Below, one piece after another: positions 9,057-17,358 of a DNA stretch of 64,000 nt. Both the position numbers and the translations under genes were made by a program. Under the pieces are notes generated by a model. That model did no database searches and was not told where the DNA came from. It saw only the letters and a program-made list of their open reading frames with translations. The stretch comes from Cryptosporangium arvum DSM 44712 (GTDB taxonomy: Bacteria; Actinomycetota; Actinomycetes; Mycobacteriales; Cryptosporangiaceae): contig NZ_KK073874.1 in the NCBI RefSeq assembly GCF_000585375.1, forward strand, positions 3,720,001-3,784,000, written 5' to 3'. Numbering within the stretch: position 1 is the stretch's first letter; each line of letters opens with the position of its first letter.

Positions 9057-9736
9057 GAGTCTCCTTCGCTGCCGCTCGGCGGACGCCAGCCGAGCTCCGG
9101 TGCCAGATGCATCCGGACGTCGTGGAGGATCTGCAGGTAGTCCTCGTGTTCGAACTCGTAGGGCAGCTCGATTTGGAAGTCGCTGACCTGCGCCAGGACC
9201 GGATCGGCGGAGAGCTGTTCGAGGATCTGCTCGGTCGGGCCGACCAGGTCGCGGAAGAAGAGGATCCGCTTCGGACCGTTCGGGGCCAGCGTCCGTTCGT
9301 AGCGGCTCTCGGCATACGCGAGATACCGCTTCCGGGTGGTGAAGTCGTCGGTGCCCTCGCCGGTGATGACGTGGCCGGGGCTGTAGGGCTGGACGCGCGG
9401 CCGCTGGATGTTGCCGGGGGAGTGGATCACCGTGCTCTCGTCGCCGATGAAGTCGCCGCGCAGGTTGTCGACGAGCCGGCTCACCCGGTTGTGGGACAGG
9501 TCGTACGTGCGCCAGTCGCCGTCGAAGGCCAGATGCCCGATCAGCTCGGCGTGCGGCGGTGTCCCGGCGCTGAAGCCGACGCCGTGTTCGAGGTGGCGCT
9601 GGCGGATCCAGGCGCCGTCGAAGCCGAGCTGCTCGCCGTACTCGAATTGACGGAGCGTGTTCTCCAGACCCAGATACGGGTCGTCGTCAGGATAGTTACC
9701 CGGCGTGAGGAACGCGAGCGACTGGATGGTGGTCAT
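9053..9736 (-). CDS. LLM class oxidoreductase, shortened by two in-frame deletions
   Basis: Only 227 residues, against about 350-380 for its relatives. The N-terminus (DGAWIRQRHLEHG) jumps directly into VGFSAGTPPHAELIGH, which in full-length enzymes lies about 65-70 residues later, after the conserved RIxLGT and LSGGR segments. A second join follows RVQPYSPG, skipping about 75 residues to the RKRYLAYAESRYERT region. The C-terminus is normal (FRDLVGPTEQILEQL, FEHEDYLQILHDV). Both losses keep the frame, and the gene leads the five-LLM operon with the ATG at 9736. It is probably not a working enzyme because much of the barrel and flavin site is gone. The deletion sizes come from memory of the family, not an alignment. 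Confidence 0.75.
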   Translation of the reverse strand: MTTIQSLAFLTPGNYPDDDPYLGLENTLRQFEYGEQLGFDGAWIRQRHLEHGVGFSAGTPPHAELIGHLAFDGDWRTYDLSHNRVSRLVDNLRGDFIGDESTVIHSPGNIQRPRVQPYSPGHVITGEGTDDFTTRKRYLAYAESRYERTLAPNGPKRILFFRDLVGPTEQILEQLSADPVLAQVSDFQIELPYEFEHEDYLQILHDVRMHLAPELGWRPPSGSEGDS

Positions 9737-9913
9737 CGGCGCTCCTTCGTGCGTCAGGCTTCGACGTTAGTGATGAACCGGCAGCCTAGTCAATTCCTAT
9801 CTAAAAAGTAGGGAAACCTGCCCGCGGAGGCATTGACAGGATATCCGATCTGCTTACTATGAATTGAACGAGCGGTTTGCCGCCGTCGCCGCTACTCCGC
9901 ATTGGACGGTGTT
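9737..9913. promoter_or_regulatory. Divergent promoter region between the two LLM operons
   Basis: On the plus strand TTGACA (9833-9838) and TACTAT (9855-9860), separated by 16 bp, form an unusually canonical housekeeping promoter for an actinomycete, about 50 bp ahead of the GTG at 9914. On the minus strand TTGACT (9793-9788) is a possible -35 element for the five-LLM operon, with no clear -10. Between them lies an AT-rich stretch with CCTA (9796-9799) and TAGG (9809-9812) as short inverted arms, a possible operator. No regulator gene is adjacent. Confidence 0.55.
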
Positions 9914-10990
9914 GTGAGGTTCCTTGCCATCACGTTGATCGTGCATGCCCCGCACCCGGTGAGCGGCGTGCAGAAGTCCACCAACGACCGTTTCCGCGAG
10001 GTCGTCCAGAACGCACTGCTGGCCGAGGAACTCGGGTTCGACGGCTTCGGCGTCGGCGAGCGTCACGAGCGGCCGTTCATCTCCTCCTCGCCGCCCGTCG
10101 TGCTCAGCCACCTGGCCTCGTTGACCCGCGAGATCCGGCTGTTCACCGCCGTCACCACGCTCAGCCTGCTCGATCCGGTCCGCGCCGCCGAGGACTACGC
10201 AACGCTCGACCACCTCTCCGGTGGTCGGCTCGAGCTGATCATCGGCAAGGGCAACGGCGCGGCGCAGCGGGAGCTGTTCCACGTCACGCCCGAGGACCAG
10301 TGGGAGCGCAACGCCGAGAGCTACGAGCTCTTCCGCGACATCTGGCGCGACGGCAGGGTGACCGCCACGCCGAAGTTCCGCCCTGCGCTCCAGGACGCCG
10401 AGGTGTGGCCGCGCCCGTTACAGCAGCCGATACGGGTCTGGCACGGCAGCGCCACCAGCAAGGAGTCGGTCGACGTCGCAGCCCGCTACGGTGACCCGCT
10501 GTTCTCCGCGAACGTCACCAATCCGATCGAGCCGTACGCCGAGCTGGTGCGCTACTACCGCGAGCGGTGGGAGCACCACGGCCACGACCCGGCGTCCGCC
10601 GTGGTGGGGGCGGGTACGGCCGGGTACTACGCGGCCCCCAACTCGCAGGACGCCATCGAGGCCTACCGCCCGGTGTTCGAAGGTCAGCGCGCCTTCCAGA
10701 AGCGGCTCGGGCTCGAACCCGTCTTCGCGACGCTGGAGGACTTCGTCGAACGCAGCTCGGCGCTGATCGGCAGCCCGCAGCAGATCGTCGACAAGGTCCA
10801 CCGCTATCACGACGCCTTCGGCCACACCGTGATGCACCTGCACGCCGACGCCGGCGGCCTCACCGACGTCCAGCACCGGGACTCCCTCGAACTGTTCCAG
10901 TCCGACATCGCCCCGGTGCTCCGCAAGGAGATCCCCGATCCGCCCTGGGGCTGGGGTAGCCCCACCCCCGATGAGAAAGCAGCTCAGTGA
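9914..10990 (+). CDS. LLM class flavin-dependent oxidoreductase
   Basis: About 358 residues. It shows DGFGVGERHERPF, the strand EIRLFTAVTTLSLLDPVRAAED, the signature LDHLSGGRLELIIGKGNG and the closing LIGSPQQIVDKVHRYHDAFG. All belong to the FMN-dependent luciferase-like fold. The GTG at 9914 (protein starting RFLAITLIVHAPHP) is preferred over an upstream TTG. The gene contains a TTA leucine codon at 10418-10420, rare in this base composition, so translation could depend on a bldA-like tRNA. Its stop overlaps the start of the binding-protein gene (GTGA), which ties the enzyme to an importer. Confidence 0.9.
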   Translation: MRFLAITLIVHAPHPVSGVQKSTNDRFREVVQNALLAEELGFDGFGVGERHERPFISSSPPVVLSHLASLTREIRLFTAVTTLSLLDPVRAAEDYATLDHLSGGRLELIIGKGNGAAQRELFHVTPEDQWERNAESYELFRDIWRDGRVTATPKFRPALQDAEVWPRPLQQPIRVWHGSATSKESVDVAARYGDPLFSANVTNPIEPYAELVRYYRERWEHHGHDPASAVVGAGTAGYYAAPNSQDAIEAYRPVFEGQRAFQKRLGLEPVFATLEDFVERSSALIGSPQQIVDKVHRYHDAFGHTVMHLHADAGGLTDVQHRDSLELFQSDIAPVLRKEIPDPPWGWGSPTPDEKAAQ

Positions 10991-12582
10991 ACAGACGTGT
11001 GCCCGCATCAGCCGTGGCAGTGACCGCTGCGCTCGCGCTCGCCGCATGCGGTGGGAGTCCCGGAGGTTCCGGGTCGTCCGGCACCCCGCAATCGGGCGGC
11101 ACGCTCACCTTCGCCGTCGGATCCGACCAGGGCTGCGTCGACCCGCAGCAGGTCGGCAGCAACGACAGCATCTACTCGCTGCGCCAGACGGTCGACTCGC
11201 TGACCGACCAGGACCCGCGGACCGGCCGGATCGTGCCTTGGCTCGCGGAGAAGTGGGAGGTCAGCCCGGACGCGAAGACCTTCACTTTCCACCTGAAGCC
11301 CGGTGCCACCTTCAGCGACGGCACGCCGGTGAACGCCGCCGCGGTGAAGGCCGACTTCGACGCCGTCCCCACGCTCGGCGTGAAGGCCCAGCTGGCGATC
11401 GGCTACCTCAGCGGTCTCGACGAGACGAAGGTCGTCGACGAGCACACGGTCGAGGTGTCGTTCAAGCAGCCGAACGCGCAGTTCCTGCAGGCGACCTCGA
11501 CGTTCTCGCTCGGCATCGTGTCGCCGGCCAGCGCCGCGAAGACCCCCGACCAGCGGTGCACCGACGGCATCATCGGCTCCGGACCGTTCGTCCTGGACAA
11601 GTACGTCGCGAACCAGTCGATCACCCTCTCCAAGCGCAAGGGCTACGACTGGGGCTCGTCGCTGTGGACGAAGAAGGGCGAGGCCTACCTCGACAAGCTG
11701 GTGTTCAAGGTGGTGCCGGAAGCCGGCGTCCGGACGGGCAGCCTCCAGTCCGGCCAGGTCGACGCGATCGGCAGCGTCGGGCTGGCCGACGAGAGCGCGC
11801 TGAAGGCCGGCGGTGTCGAGCTGAAGGCACGCGCGAACCCCGGCCTGGTCTTCGGGCTGACCTTCAACAACTCACGGCCGATCGCGCAGGACAAGGCGGT
11901 CCGGCAGGCGATCGTCGCGGCGATCGACCGCCAGCAGATCGTCGAGACGGTGTTCCCCACCGGTAGCAAGCCGGCGACCAGCGTCCTGGCCGGCACCACG
12001 CCGTTCTACACGAATCTCGGTTCCAAGCTCGCCTTCGACGCGAGCAAGGCCAAGTCGCTGCTGGACGGCGCCGGCTGGAAGCCGGGCGCCGACGGCATCC
12101 GGGCCAAGAACGGCACCCGGTTGAGCCTCACCGTGACCTGGGCGGCCAACGCGGGCACCAACCAGCCCACGCTCGAGCTGCTCCAGCAGCAGCTCAAGGC
12201 CGTCGGTGTCGAGCTCGAACTGAAGGAGATCCAGATCGCGACGTTCCCGCAGGTCCTCTCCTCGGGCAGCTTCGACGTCTTCTGGGGCAACGCCACCCGG
12301 GCCGACCCGGACATCCTGCGCAGCAGCTTCTCGACCAAGCTGGCCAACTTCTACAAGGTGCCGCCGAGCGAACTGGACGACGCCCTGGCTGGTGCGGCGG
12401 CCACCGTCGACGCCGCGAAGCGCCAGACCCTGGTGACGCAAGCCCAGAACCTGCTCGTCGACAACGCCTACACCGTCCCGGTGGTCGAGCTCACCACCGA
12501 GCTGGGCGTCGGCAAGAACGTGCACGATCTCAACTTCGAGGCCTCCAGCCGGATCCAGCTGCACGACACCTGGAAGGGCTGA
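10987..12582 (+). CDS. ABC transporter substrate-binding lipoprotein, peptide/nickel family (SBP_bac_5)
   Basis: 531 residues with a lipoprotein signal: basic start, hydrophobic core and a LALAAC lipobox, Cys-21 being the likely lipidation site. The mature protein has the family hallmarks LAEKWEVSPDAKTFTFHLK and PGATFSDGTPVNAAAVKADF, plus the later segment DKAVRQAIVAAIDRQQIVE. Members of this family bind oligopeptides, nickel chelates, opines and other small metabolites at the outer face of the membrane. It is translationally coupled to the preceding LLM gene and followed 3 bp later by the permease gene. The ligand is unknown, but the operon implies a substrate of the LLM enzymes. Confidence 0.93.
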   Translation: MNRRVPASAVAVTAALALAACGGSPGGSGSSGTPQSGGTLTFAVGSDQGCVDPQQVGSNDSIYSLRQTVDSLTDQDPRTGRIVPWLAEKWEVSPDAKTFTFHLKPGATFSDGTPVNAAAVKADFDAVPTLGVKAQLAIGYLSGLDETKVVDEHTVEVSFKQPNAQFLQATSTFSLGIVSPASAAKTPDQRCTDGIIGSGPFVLDKYVANQSITLSKRKGYDWGSSLWTKKGEAYLDKLVFKVVPEAGVRTGSLQSGQVDAIGSVGLADESALKAGGVELKARANPGLVFGLTFNNSRPIAQDKAVRQAIVAAIDRQQIVETVFPTGSKPATSVLAGTTPFYTNLGSKLAFDASKAKSLLDGAGWKPGADGIRAKNGTRLSLTVTWAANAGTNQPTLELLQQQLKAVGVELELKEIQIATFPQVLSSGSFDVFWGNATRADPDILRSSFSTKLANFYKVPPSELDDALAGAAATVDAAKRQTLVTQAQNLLVDNAYTVPVVELTTELGVGKNVHDLNFEASSRIQLHDTWKG

Positions 12583-12585
12583 CCG

Positions 12586-13566
12586 GTGCGCCGCTACGTG
12601 CTGCGCCGGCTCGGCCAGGCCGCCGTCGTGCTACTGGCCGCCTACACGGTGTCGTTCCTGATCCTGGATCTCCTCCCCGGCGATCCGGTCTCGGCGATGG
12701 CGGCCGGTGGCCTGGACGGCAACCCGATCGATCCGGCGCAGCTGGCGGCGCTGCGACACGAATACGGCTTCGACCAGCCGGTGTACCTGCAGTACCTGGA
12801 CTACCTCGGGCGCGCGGTGCGCGGCGACTTCGGCAACTCCGTCGCCACCGGCCGTCCGGTGACCACCACGATCGCCGAGGCGTTGCCGCAGACGCTCCAG
12901 CTCACGGGGGCGGCCCTGCTGATCGCGGTCCTCGCGGGGGGCGGGATCGCGATCCTGGCGACCTACAGCCGGCGGCGTTGGCTGCGTCAGGTGCTGCTCT
13001 CGCTGCCGCCGCTGGGCGTCTCGGTGCCGACGTTCTGGATCGGGCTGATGCTCGTCCAGCTGTTCTCGTTCCGTATTCACGCCTTCCCGGCGTTCGGGAA
13101 CGACGGCCTTCGCGGGCTGGTCCTGCCGGCCGTCACCCTCGCGGTCCCCACGGCCGCGCAGCTCGCCCAGGTGCTGGCCAAGAGCCTGTCGACCACGCTG
13201 GGGGAGCCCTACATCGAGACGGCGAAGGCCAAAGGCGCGGGCCGGCTCCGGATCCACTTCCGGCACGCCCTGCGTAACGCCGCACTTCCCACGCTGACGC
13301 TGGCCGGGCTGCTCGTCGGCAACCTGGTGGCCGGATCGGTGGTGGTGGAGTCGGTGTTCGCACGCAACGGCCTCGGTCGCGCGACCATCCAGGCCGTGAC
13401 CGTGCAGGACATCCCGGTGGTCCAGGCCATCGTCGTGTTCGGCGCACTCGTCTTCGTGACCGTCAACCTGGCCGTCGACCTGGCCTACCCGGTCCTCGAC
13501 CCCCGGATCGTGCTTTCCGGGCCGCCGCGGCCGACGGCACCGCTGCAGGTGGGGAGCGCCCAATGA
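12586..13566 (+). CDS. ABC transporter permease, DppB/OppB family
   Basis: 326 residues, starting at GTG 12586 with the typical RRYVLRRLGQAAVVLLAAYT. Six membrane segments are expected. The cytoplasmic EAA loop is YIETAKAKGAGRLRIHFRHA, with ALRNAALPTLTLAG following, which docks on the ATPase subunit. The GDPVSAMAAGG segment and the YGFDQPVYLQYLDYLGRAV loop are standard for the first permease of this transporter type. It overlaps the next permease gene by 4 bp (ATGA). Confidence 0.95.
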   Translation: MRRYVLRRLGQAAVVLLAAYTVSFLILDLLPGDPVSAMAAGGLDGNPIDPAQLAALRHEYGFDQPVYLQYLDYLGRAVRGDFGNSVATGRPVTTTIAEALPQTLQLTGAALLIAVLAGGGIAILATYSRRRWLRQVLLSLPPLGVSVPTFWIGLMLVQLFSFRIHAFPAFGNDGLRGLVLPAVTLAVPTAAQLAQVLAKSLSTTLGEPYIETAKAKGAGRLRIHFRHALRNAALPTLTLAGLLVGNLVAGSVVVESVFARNGLGRATIQAVTVQDIPVVQAIVVFGALVFVTVNLAVDLAYPVLDPRIVLSGPPRPTAPLQVGSAQ

Positions 13567-14417
13567 GCTTGACCCTGGATCGCGCGCAGGAACAATCCGA
13601 CGTCGGGACTCCGCCGACGCGCAGGCGGAAGTTGCCCCCGCCGGGGCTGCTCCTCTCGATCGGCCTGGTGGCCTTCATCGTGCTGGCCGCGTTCCGGCCG
13701 TCGTTGTTCGCCTCGCGCGACCCGTTGACGGGGGTGCCCGCCGACCGCTTCAGCGCCCCCGGCGCGAGCCACTGGTTCGGCACCGACGAACTCGGCCGCG
13801 ACCTCTACACCCGGGTCGTCCACGGCGCCGCGCTCTCGCTCAAGGCCACGCTGATCGCGGTGGTGGTCGCGTTCGTGATCGGCGGCGCGATCGGTCTGCT
13901 GGCCGGGTTCGTCGGCGGCTGGCTCGAAGACGTCCTGATGCGTGTCGTCGACGTCCAGCTGGCGATCCCGCCGCTGTTCCTGTCGCTCGCGCTGGTCACC
14001 GCACTGGGCTACGGCACGACGAAGGTGGCGGTCGCGGTCGGCGTCGCCAGCATCGCGAGCTTCGCGCGGGTGATGCGCGCGGAGGTGCTGCGGGTCCGGC
14101 AGTCAACTTATGTCGAGGCCGCGTACTCGCTGGGCACCCGCTGGTACACGATCCTCTGGCGCCATGTGCTTCCCAACGCGATCGGGCCCATCGCGGTGCT
14201 GGTCACCCTCGATTTCGGTATCGCGATCCTGGCCGTTTCGTCGCTGAGCTTCCTCGGCTACGGGGCGGCACCACCGGCGCCCGAGTGGGGAACGCTCGTC
14301 TCCAGCGGCCGGAACTACCTGGCCAACGCCTGGTGGCTCTCCACCCTCCCCGGCCTCACCGTCGCCGCGACCGTGCTGGCCACCAACCGGATCGCCCGAG
14401 CATTGGACGGACGTTGA
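13563..14417 (+). CDS. ABC transporter permease, DppC/OppC family
   Basis: 284 residues. A cytoplasmic N-terminus precedes TM1 (LLLSIGLVAFIVLAAFRP). The periplasmic stretch ASHWFGTDELGRDLYTRVVH is diagnostic of DppC/OppC proteins, and the EAA loop is YVEAAYSLGTRWYTILWRHV with LPNAIGPIAV following. It forms the heterodimeric channel with the upstream permease. Its TGA overlaps the TTG start of the ATPase gene. Confidence 0.95.
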   Translation: MSLTLDRAQEQSDVGTPPTRRRKLPPPGLLLSIGLVAFIVLAAFRPSLFASRDPLTGVPADRFSAPGASHWFGTDELGRDLYTRVVHGAALSLKATLIAVVVAFVIGGAIGLLAGFVGGWLEDVLMRVVDVQLAIPPLFLSLALVTALGYGTTKVAVAVGVASIASFARVMRAEVLRVRQSTYVEAAYSLGTRWYTILWRHVLPNAIGPIAVLVTLDFGIAILAVSSLSFLGYGAAPPAPEWGTLVSSGRNYLANAWWLSTLPGLTVAATVLATNRIARALDGR

Positions 14418-16000
14418 CCCTGCTGCAGATCCGCGACCTGGCCGTCTCCTACCAGACCCGGTCGGGTCCGATCCAGGCCGTCACCGGGGTCGACCTGGAC
14501 GTCGAACCGGGCGAGACCGTGGCCCTCGTCGGTGAATCCGGCTCCGGCAAGAGCACCACCGCGCACGCGGTGATCCGGCTGCTCAGCGGCAACGGACAGA
14601 TCGAGCGCGGCAGCGTCGTCTTCGACGGCCAGGAACTCACCGGGCTCTCCGAGCGCGAGATGCGCGCGATCCGCGGCGCCCGGATCGGGCTCGTTCCGCA
14701 GGACCCGACCGTCTCGCTCAACCCGGTGAAGCGGATCGGGGAGCAGGTCGCCGAGGTACTGCGCCTGCACGGGCTGACCCGCGGACGCGCCGCCGCACTC
14801 GACGCCATCGAGCTGCTCGAACGGGCCGGGTTGCCGGATCCCGCACTGCGGGCGAAGCAGTATCCCCACGAGTTGTCCGGCGGGATGCGTCAGCGCGCGC
14901 TGATCGCCGTTGCCCTCGCGGCCCGCCCGGCGCTGCTCATCGCCGACGAGCCCACCAGCGCCCTCGACGTCACCATGCAGCGGTTGATCCTCGATCACCT
15001 CCAGCACCTGAGCGAGGAGCAGAACACCGCGATCCTGCTGGTCACCCATGATCTCGGCGTTGCCGCCGACCGGGCAGAGCGCATCGCGGTGATGTCGCAG
15101 GGCACGATCGTGGAGGCCGGGCCGACCGGTGCGGTGCTCGCCGGGCCGACCCACGACTACACCCGGCACCTGCTGGCCAGCGTGCCCGCCCGCGTCGCCG
15201 GCCCGCCGCCGGTCCGGGAGGATCCGCTCGTCGTCGTCGAAGGGCTCAGTAAGGACTTCAAGGACACAAGAGTTGTCGACGAGGTGAGCTTCACGATCCA
15301 TCGTCACGAAACCCTCGCACTGGTCGGAGAATCCGGCTCCGGTAAGACCACCACGGCTCGGATGGTGCTGCGCCAGATCGAGCCGAGCGACGGCGCGATC
15401 TCCTTCGGCGGCACGGACGTCACCCGGGCGAAGGGTCGGGCACTGCGTGCGCTGCGACGCCGGGCCCAGCTGATCTACCAGAACCCGTACGCGTCGCTCG
15501 ATCCGCGCTTCTCGATCGCCGAGGTCATCGTCGAACCGTTGCGCGCGTTCGGCATCGGGAACCCGGCGCAACGGCTCGAGCGGGCCCGTGAACTGCTCGA
15601 CCAGGTCCGGCTGCCGTCCTCGACCCTGCGCAGGCGCCCCGCGGAACTCTCCGGCGGCCAGCGGCAGCGCGTCGCGATCGCCCGGGCGCTGGCCCTCTCC
15701 CCGGAGCTGGTGGTCTGCGACGAGCCGGTGTCGGCCCTGGACGTGTCGGTGCAGGCGCAGGTGCTCCAGCTCCTGACCGATCTCCAGGCCGACACCGGGG
15801 TCGCCTACCTCTTCATCTCCCACGACCTGGGTGTCGTCCGCCAGATCGCGCACCGGGTGGCGGTGATGCGCGCCGGCCGGATCGTCGAGACCGGCCGGAC
15901 CGACGCGCTGTTCACCGACCCGGGCCACGAGTACACCCGCGAACTGCTGGCGGCGATCCCGGGTGGACCGGCCGGGAGCGGGGTCGGGGCGCGCTTCTGA
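14414..16000 (+). CDS. ABC transporter ATP-binding protein with two fused nucleotide-binding domains (DppD-DppF type)
   Basis: About 528 residues with two complete ATPase halves. The first has Walker A GESGSGKST, signature LSGGMRQRALIA and Walker B LLIADEPTSALD; the second has GESGSGKTT, LSGGQRQRVAIARAL and VVCDEPVSALD. The TTG at 14414 overlaps the upstream stop and gives the usual start LTLLQIRDLAVSYQTRSG; the frame upstream of it is antisense-like and not coding. It energises the importer formed by the preceding three genes and closes the operon. Confidence 0.93.
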   Translation: MTLLQIRDLAVSYQTRSGPIQAVTGVDLDVEPGETVALVGESGSGKSTTAHAVIRLLSGNGQIERGSVVFDGQELTGLSEREMRAIRGARIGLVPQDPTVSLNPVKRIGEQVAEVLRLHGLTRGRAAALDAIELLERAGLPDPALRAKQYPHELSGGMRQRALIAVALAARPALLIADEPTSALDVTMQRLILDHLQHLSEEQNTAILLVTHDLGVAADRAERIAVMSQGTIVEAGPTGAVLAGPTHDYTRHLLASVPARVAGPPPVREDPLVVVEGLSKDFKDTRVVDEVSFTIHRHETLALVGESGSGKTTTARMVLRQIEPSDGAISFGGTDVTRAKGRALRALRRRAQLIYQNPYASLDPRFSIAEVIVEPLRAFGIGNPAQRLERARELLDQVRLPSSTLRRRPAELSGGQRQRVAIARALALSPELVVCDEPVSALDVSVQAQVLQLLTDLQADTGVAYLFISHDLGVVRQIAHRVAVMRAGRIVETGRTDALFTDPGHEYTRELLAAIPGGPAGSGVGARF

Positions 16001-16350
16001 GCCGCGGGTTCGACGTGTCCGGTCCTGCCGCGGACGGCGACGCCGAGCTCCGTGCGGGTGTGCTGGATGAGCTCACGCTCTTGTCGGGCAGCGGTGCATC
16101 CCTCGGTTGGCCGGGCCGAGCGCCGTTGCCCCTGCCGCCACCACGTCACCGGACGCTTGGCGATGTCATGTCGAGTATCTGCTGCAAGCCGTCGCTGCCG
16201 ACAACCCCTAACCCCTACCGGCGCCACCCGCCCGAACCGCTCTTCTCGTACCGTGCGCGAACGGCCTGGCCTGGCCCACCGGACGAGTGGGGTCGCCGGC
16301 TGGTTCCCGTCCGGGGGTCGGAGCGACCCGCGGCTTCCCGACGGTGGAGG
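16001..16350. other. Gene-free stretch between the ABC operon and the MarR gene
   Basis: The two flanking genes converge here. Open frames exist on both strands but have no family signature, no ribosome-binding site and poor actinomycete codon-position bias. I see no strong hairpin with a U-tract and no repeat. It may be a remnant of a lost gene, but nothing recognisable remains. Confidence 0.4.
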
Positions 16351-16803
16351 TCATCGTTCGCGGCGGATGAACGCCTGGCTCACGTCGGCGAGCTGACTCA
16401 GTACGTCGCGGACGGCATCCAGGCTCTTGACGTCGAATGACCGCAAGACGCTGTCCGTGGCGTCCGACAGCGGGCCGTAGATCTCGGCGAGCTTCTCCTC
16501 GTGCTGGCCGGTCGAGCGCACGTACACCTTGCGACGGTCGGCCGCGTCCCGGTAGCGCTCGACGAACCCGCGTTTTTCGAGCCGATCGAGCAGCGCCGTG
16601 ACCGCGGACGTACTCATGCCCGTGACGTCGGCGATCCGCCCCGCGGTGAGAGCCTCCTCGCGCGCGGCCAGATCGAGGCACTTGAGGTCCGTCGGGTTCA
16701 GACCGAACTGGTCGGCGACGGCCTGATGCAGCACCAGTGCCAGCCCCGACTGCAGGCGCAGCAGATCGCCGATCGATCCGATGAGCTCGTCACGTCTTGA
16801 CAC
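16351..16803 (-). CDS. MarR family transcriptional regulator
   Basis: About 150 residues with the complete MarR winged-helix domain: LKCLDLAAREEALTAGRIA, the recognition region VTGMSTSAVTALLDRLEKRG and the wing FVERYRDAADRRKVYVRST. The C-terminal helices make the dimer. The GTG at 16803 is favoured by GAGAGG five bases upstream; another GTG lies at 16809. It is divergent from the SgcJ-like gene, and the shared 93 bp contains a perfect palindrome, so autoregulation and control of the neighbour are likely. No ligand can be inferred. Confidence 0.9.
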   Translation of the reverse strand: MSRRDELIGSIGDLLRLQSGLALVLHQAVADQFGLNPTDLKCLDLAAREEALTAGRIADVTGMSTSAVTALLDRLEKRGFVERYRDAADRRKVYVRSTGQHEEKLAEIYGPLSDATDSVLRSFDVKSLDAVRDVLSQLADVSQAFIRRER

Positions 16804-16823
16804 GGCCACCTCTCTCAGCCAAC

Positions 16824-16857
16824 ATCTCGATCAATCAAATATCTCGATAGATCGAGA
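16824..16857. promoter_or_regulatory. MarR operator: palindrome with an additional half-site
   Basis: TCTCGAT-AG-ATCGAGA at 16842-16857 is a perfect 7+2+7 inverted repeat. The octamer ATCTCGAT at 16841-16848 recurs at 16824-16831 as a direct repeat. The element lies between the divergent MarR and SgcJ-like genes, the normal location for a MarR operator. Confidence 0.7.
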
Positions 16858-16896
16858 CTTCCTGCCCACGGAACGATCCTACCGAAGGGAACTCCG

Positions 16897-17358
16897 ATGT
16901 CCGACGAGGTCGCGATCCGCTCATTGTTCGACTCCACACTCACCGCCTGGAACAACGCCGACGCCGAGGCGTACGGAGCGGCGTTCACCGAGGACGCCGA
17001 CTACGTGATCTTCGTCGGCACCCACTACCGTGGCCGCCGGATCATCACAGACATGCACTCGGTCCTGTGGCGCAAATTCCTGAGGGGCAGCCGGCTGCTC
17101 GGTCACATCACCGACGTCCGCTTCGTCACCCCCGACGTCGCGGTGGTCACAAGCGTCGGCCGGGTGCTGAAGTCGCGGTTCAGCCGCCGGAAGCCCGACA
17201 AGGCGCAGACGTTCGTCGCGGTCCGCGAGAACGGCGAGTGGAAGTTCGCCGCGTTCCACAACACCACGCGCCGGCCGCTGCTGGAGTGGATATCCTCCCG
17301 CAGCGACCGGCGTCTGGCCCCGAACACTCCGCCGGTACCGGCAGTCCTCGCCGGCTGA
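16897..17358 (+). CDS. SgcJ/EcaC family protein (SnoaL-like NTF2 fold)
   Basis: 153 residues. EVAIRSLFDSTLTAWNNADA, the segment FTEDADYVIFVGTHYRGR and WKFAAFHNTTRRPL are the hallmarks of the SgcJ/EcaC group, small alpha+beta barrels of the NTF2 superfamily. SgcJ and EcaC were named from enediyne gene clusters; most members, including probably this one, are stand-alone proteins of unknown substrate. The gene faces the MarR regulator across a palindromic operator, which suggests induction by a small molecule. Confidence 0.85.
   Translation: MSDEVAIRSLFDSTLTAWNNADAEAYGAAFTEDADYVIFVGTHYRGRRIITDMHSVLWRKFLRGSRLLGHITDVRFVTPDVAVVTSVGRVLKSRFSRRKPDKAQTFVAVRENGEWKFAAFHNTTRRPLLEWISSRSDRRLAPNTPPVPAVLAG

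Noticed and set aside
7951-9315. Long N-terminal extension of the LLM gene at 6889
   Set aside because: The ATG at 7950 has an ATGA overlap and the family start; upstream residues are a shadow of the two preceding LLM genes.
14285-14413. N-terminal extension of the ABC ATPase
   Set aside because: It overlaps the permease gene and lacks family residues; the TTG at 14414 fits better.
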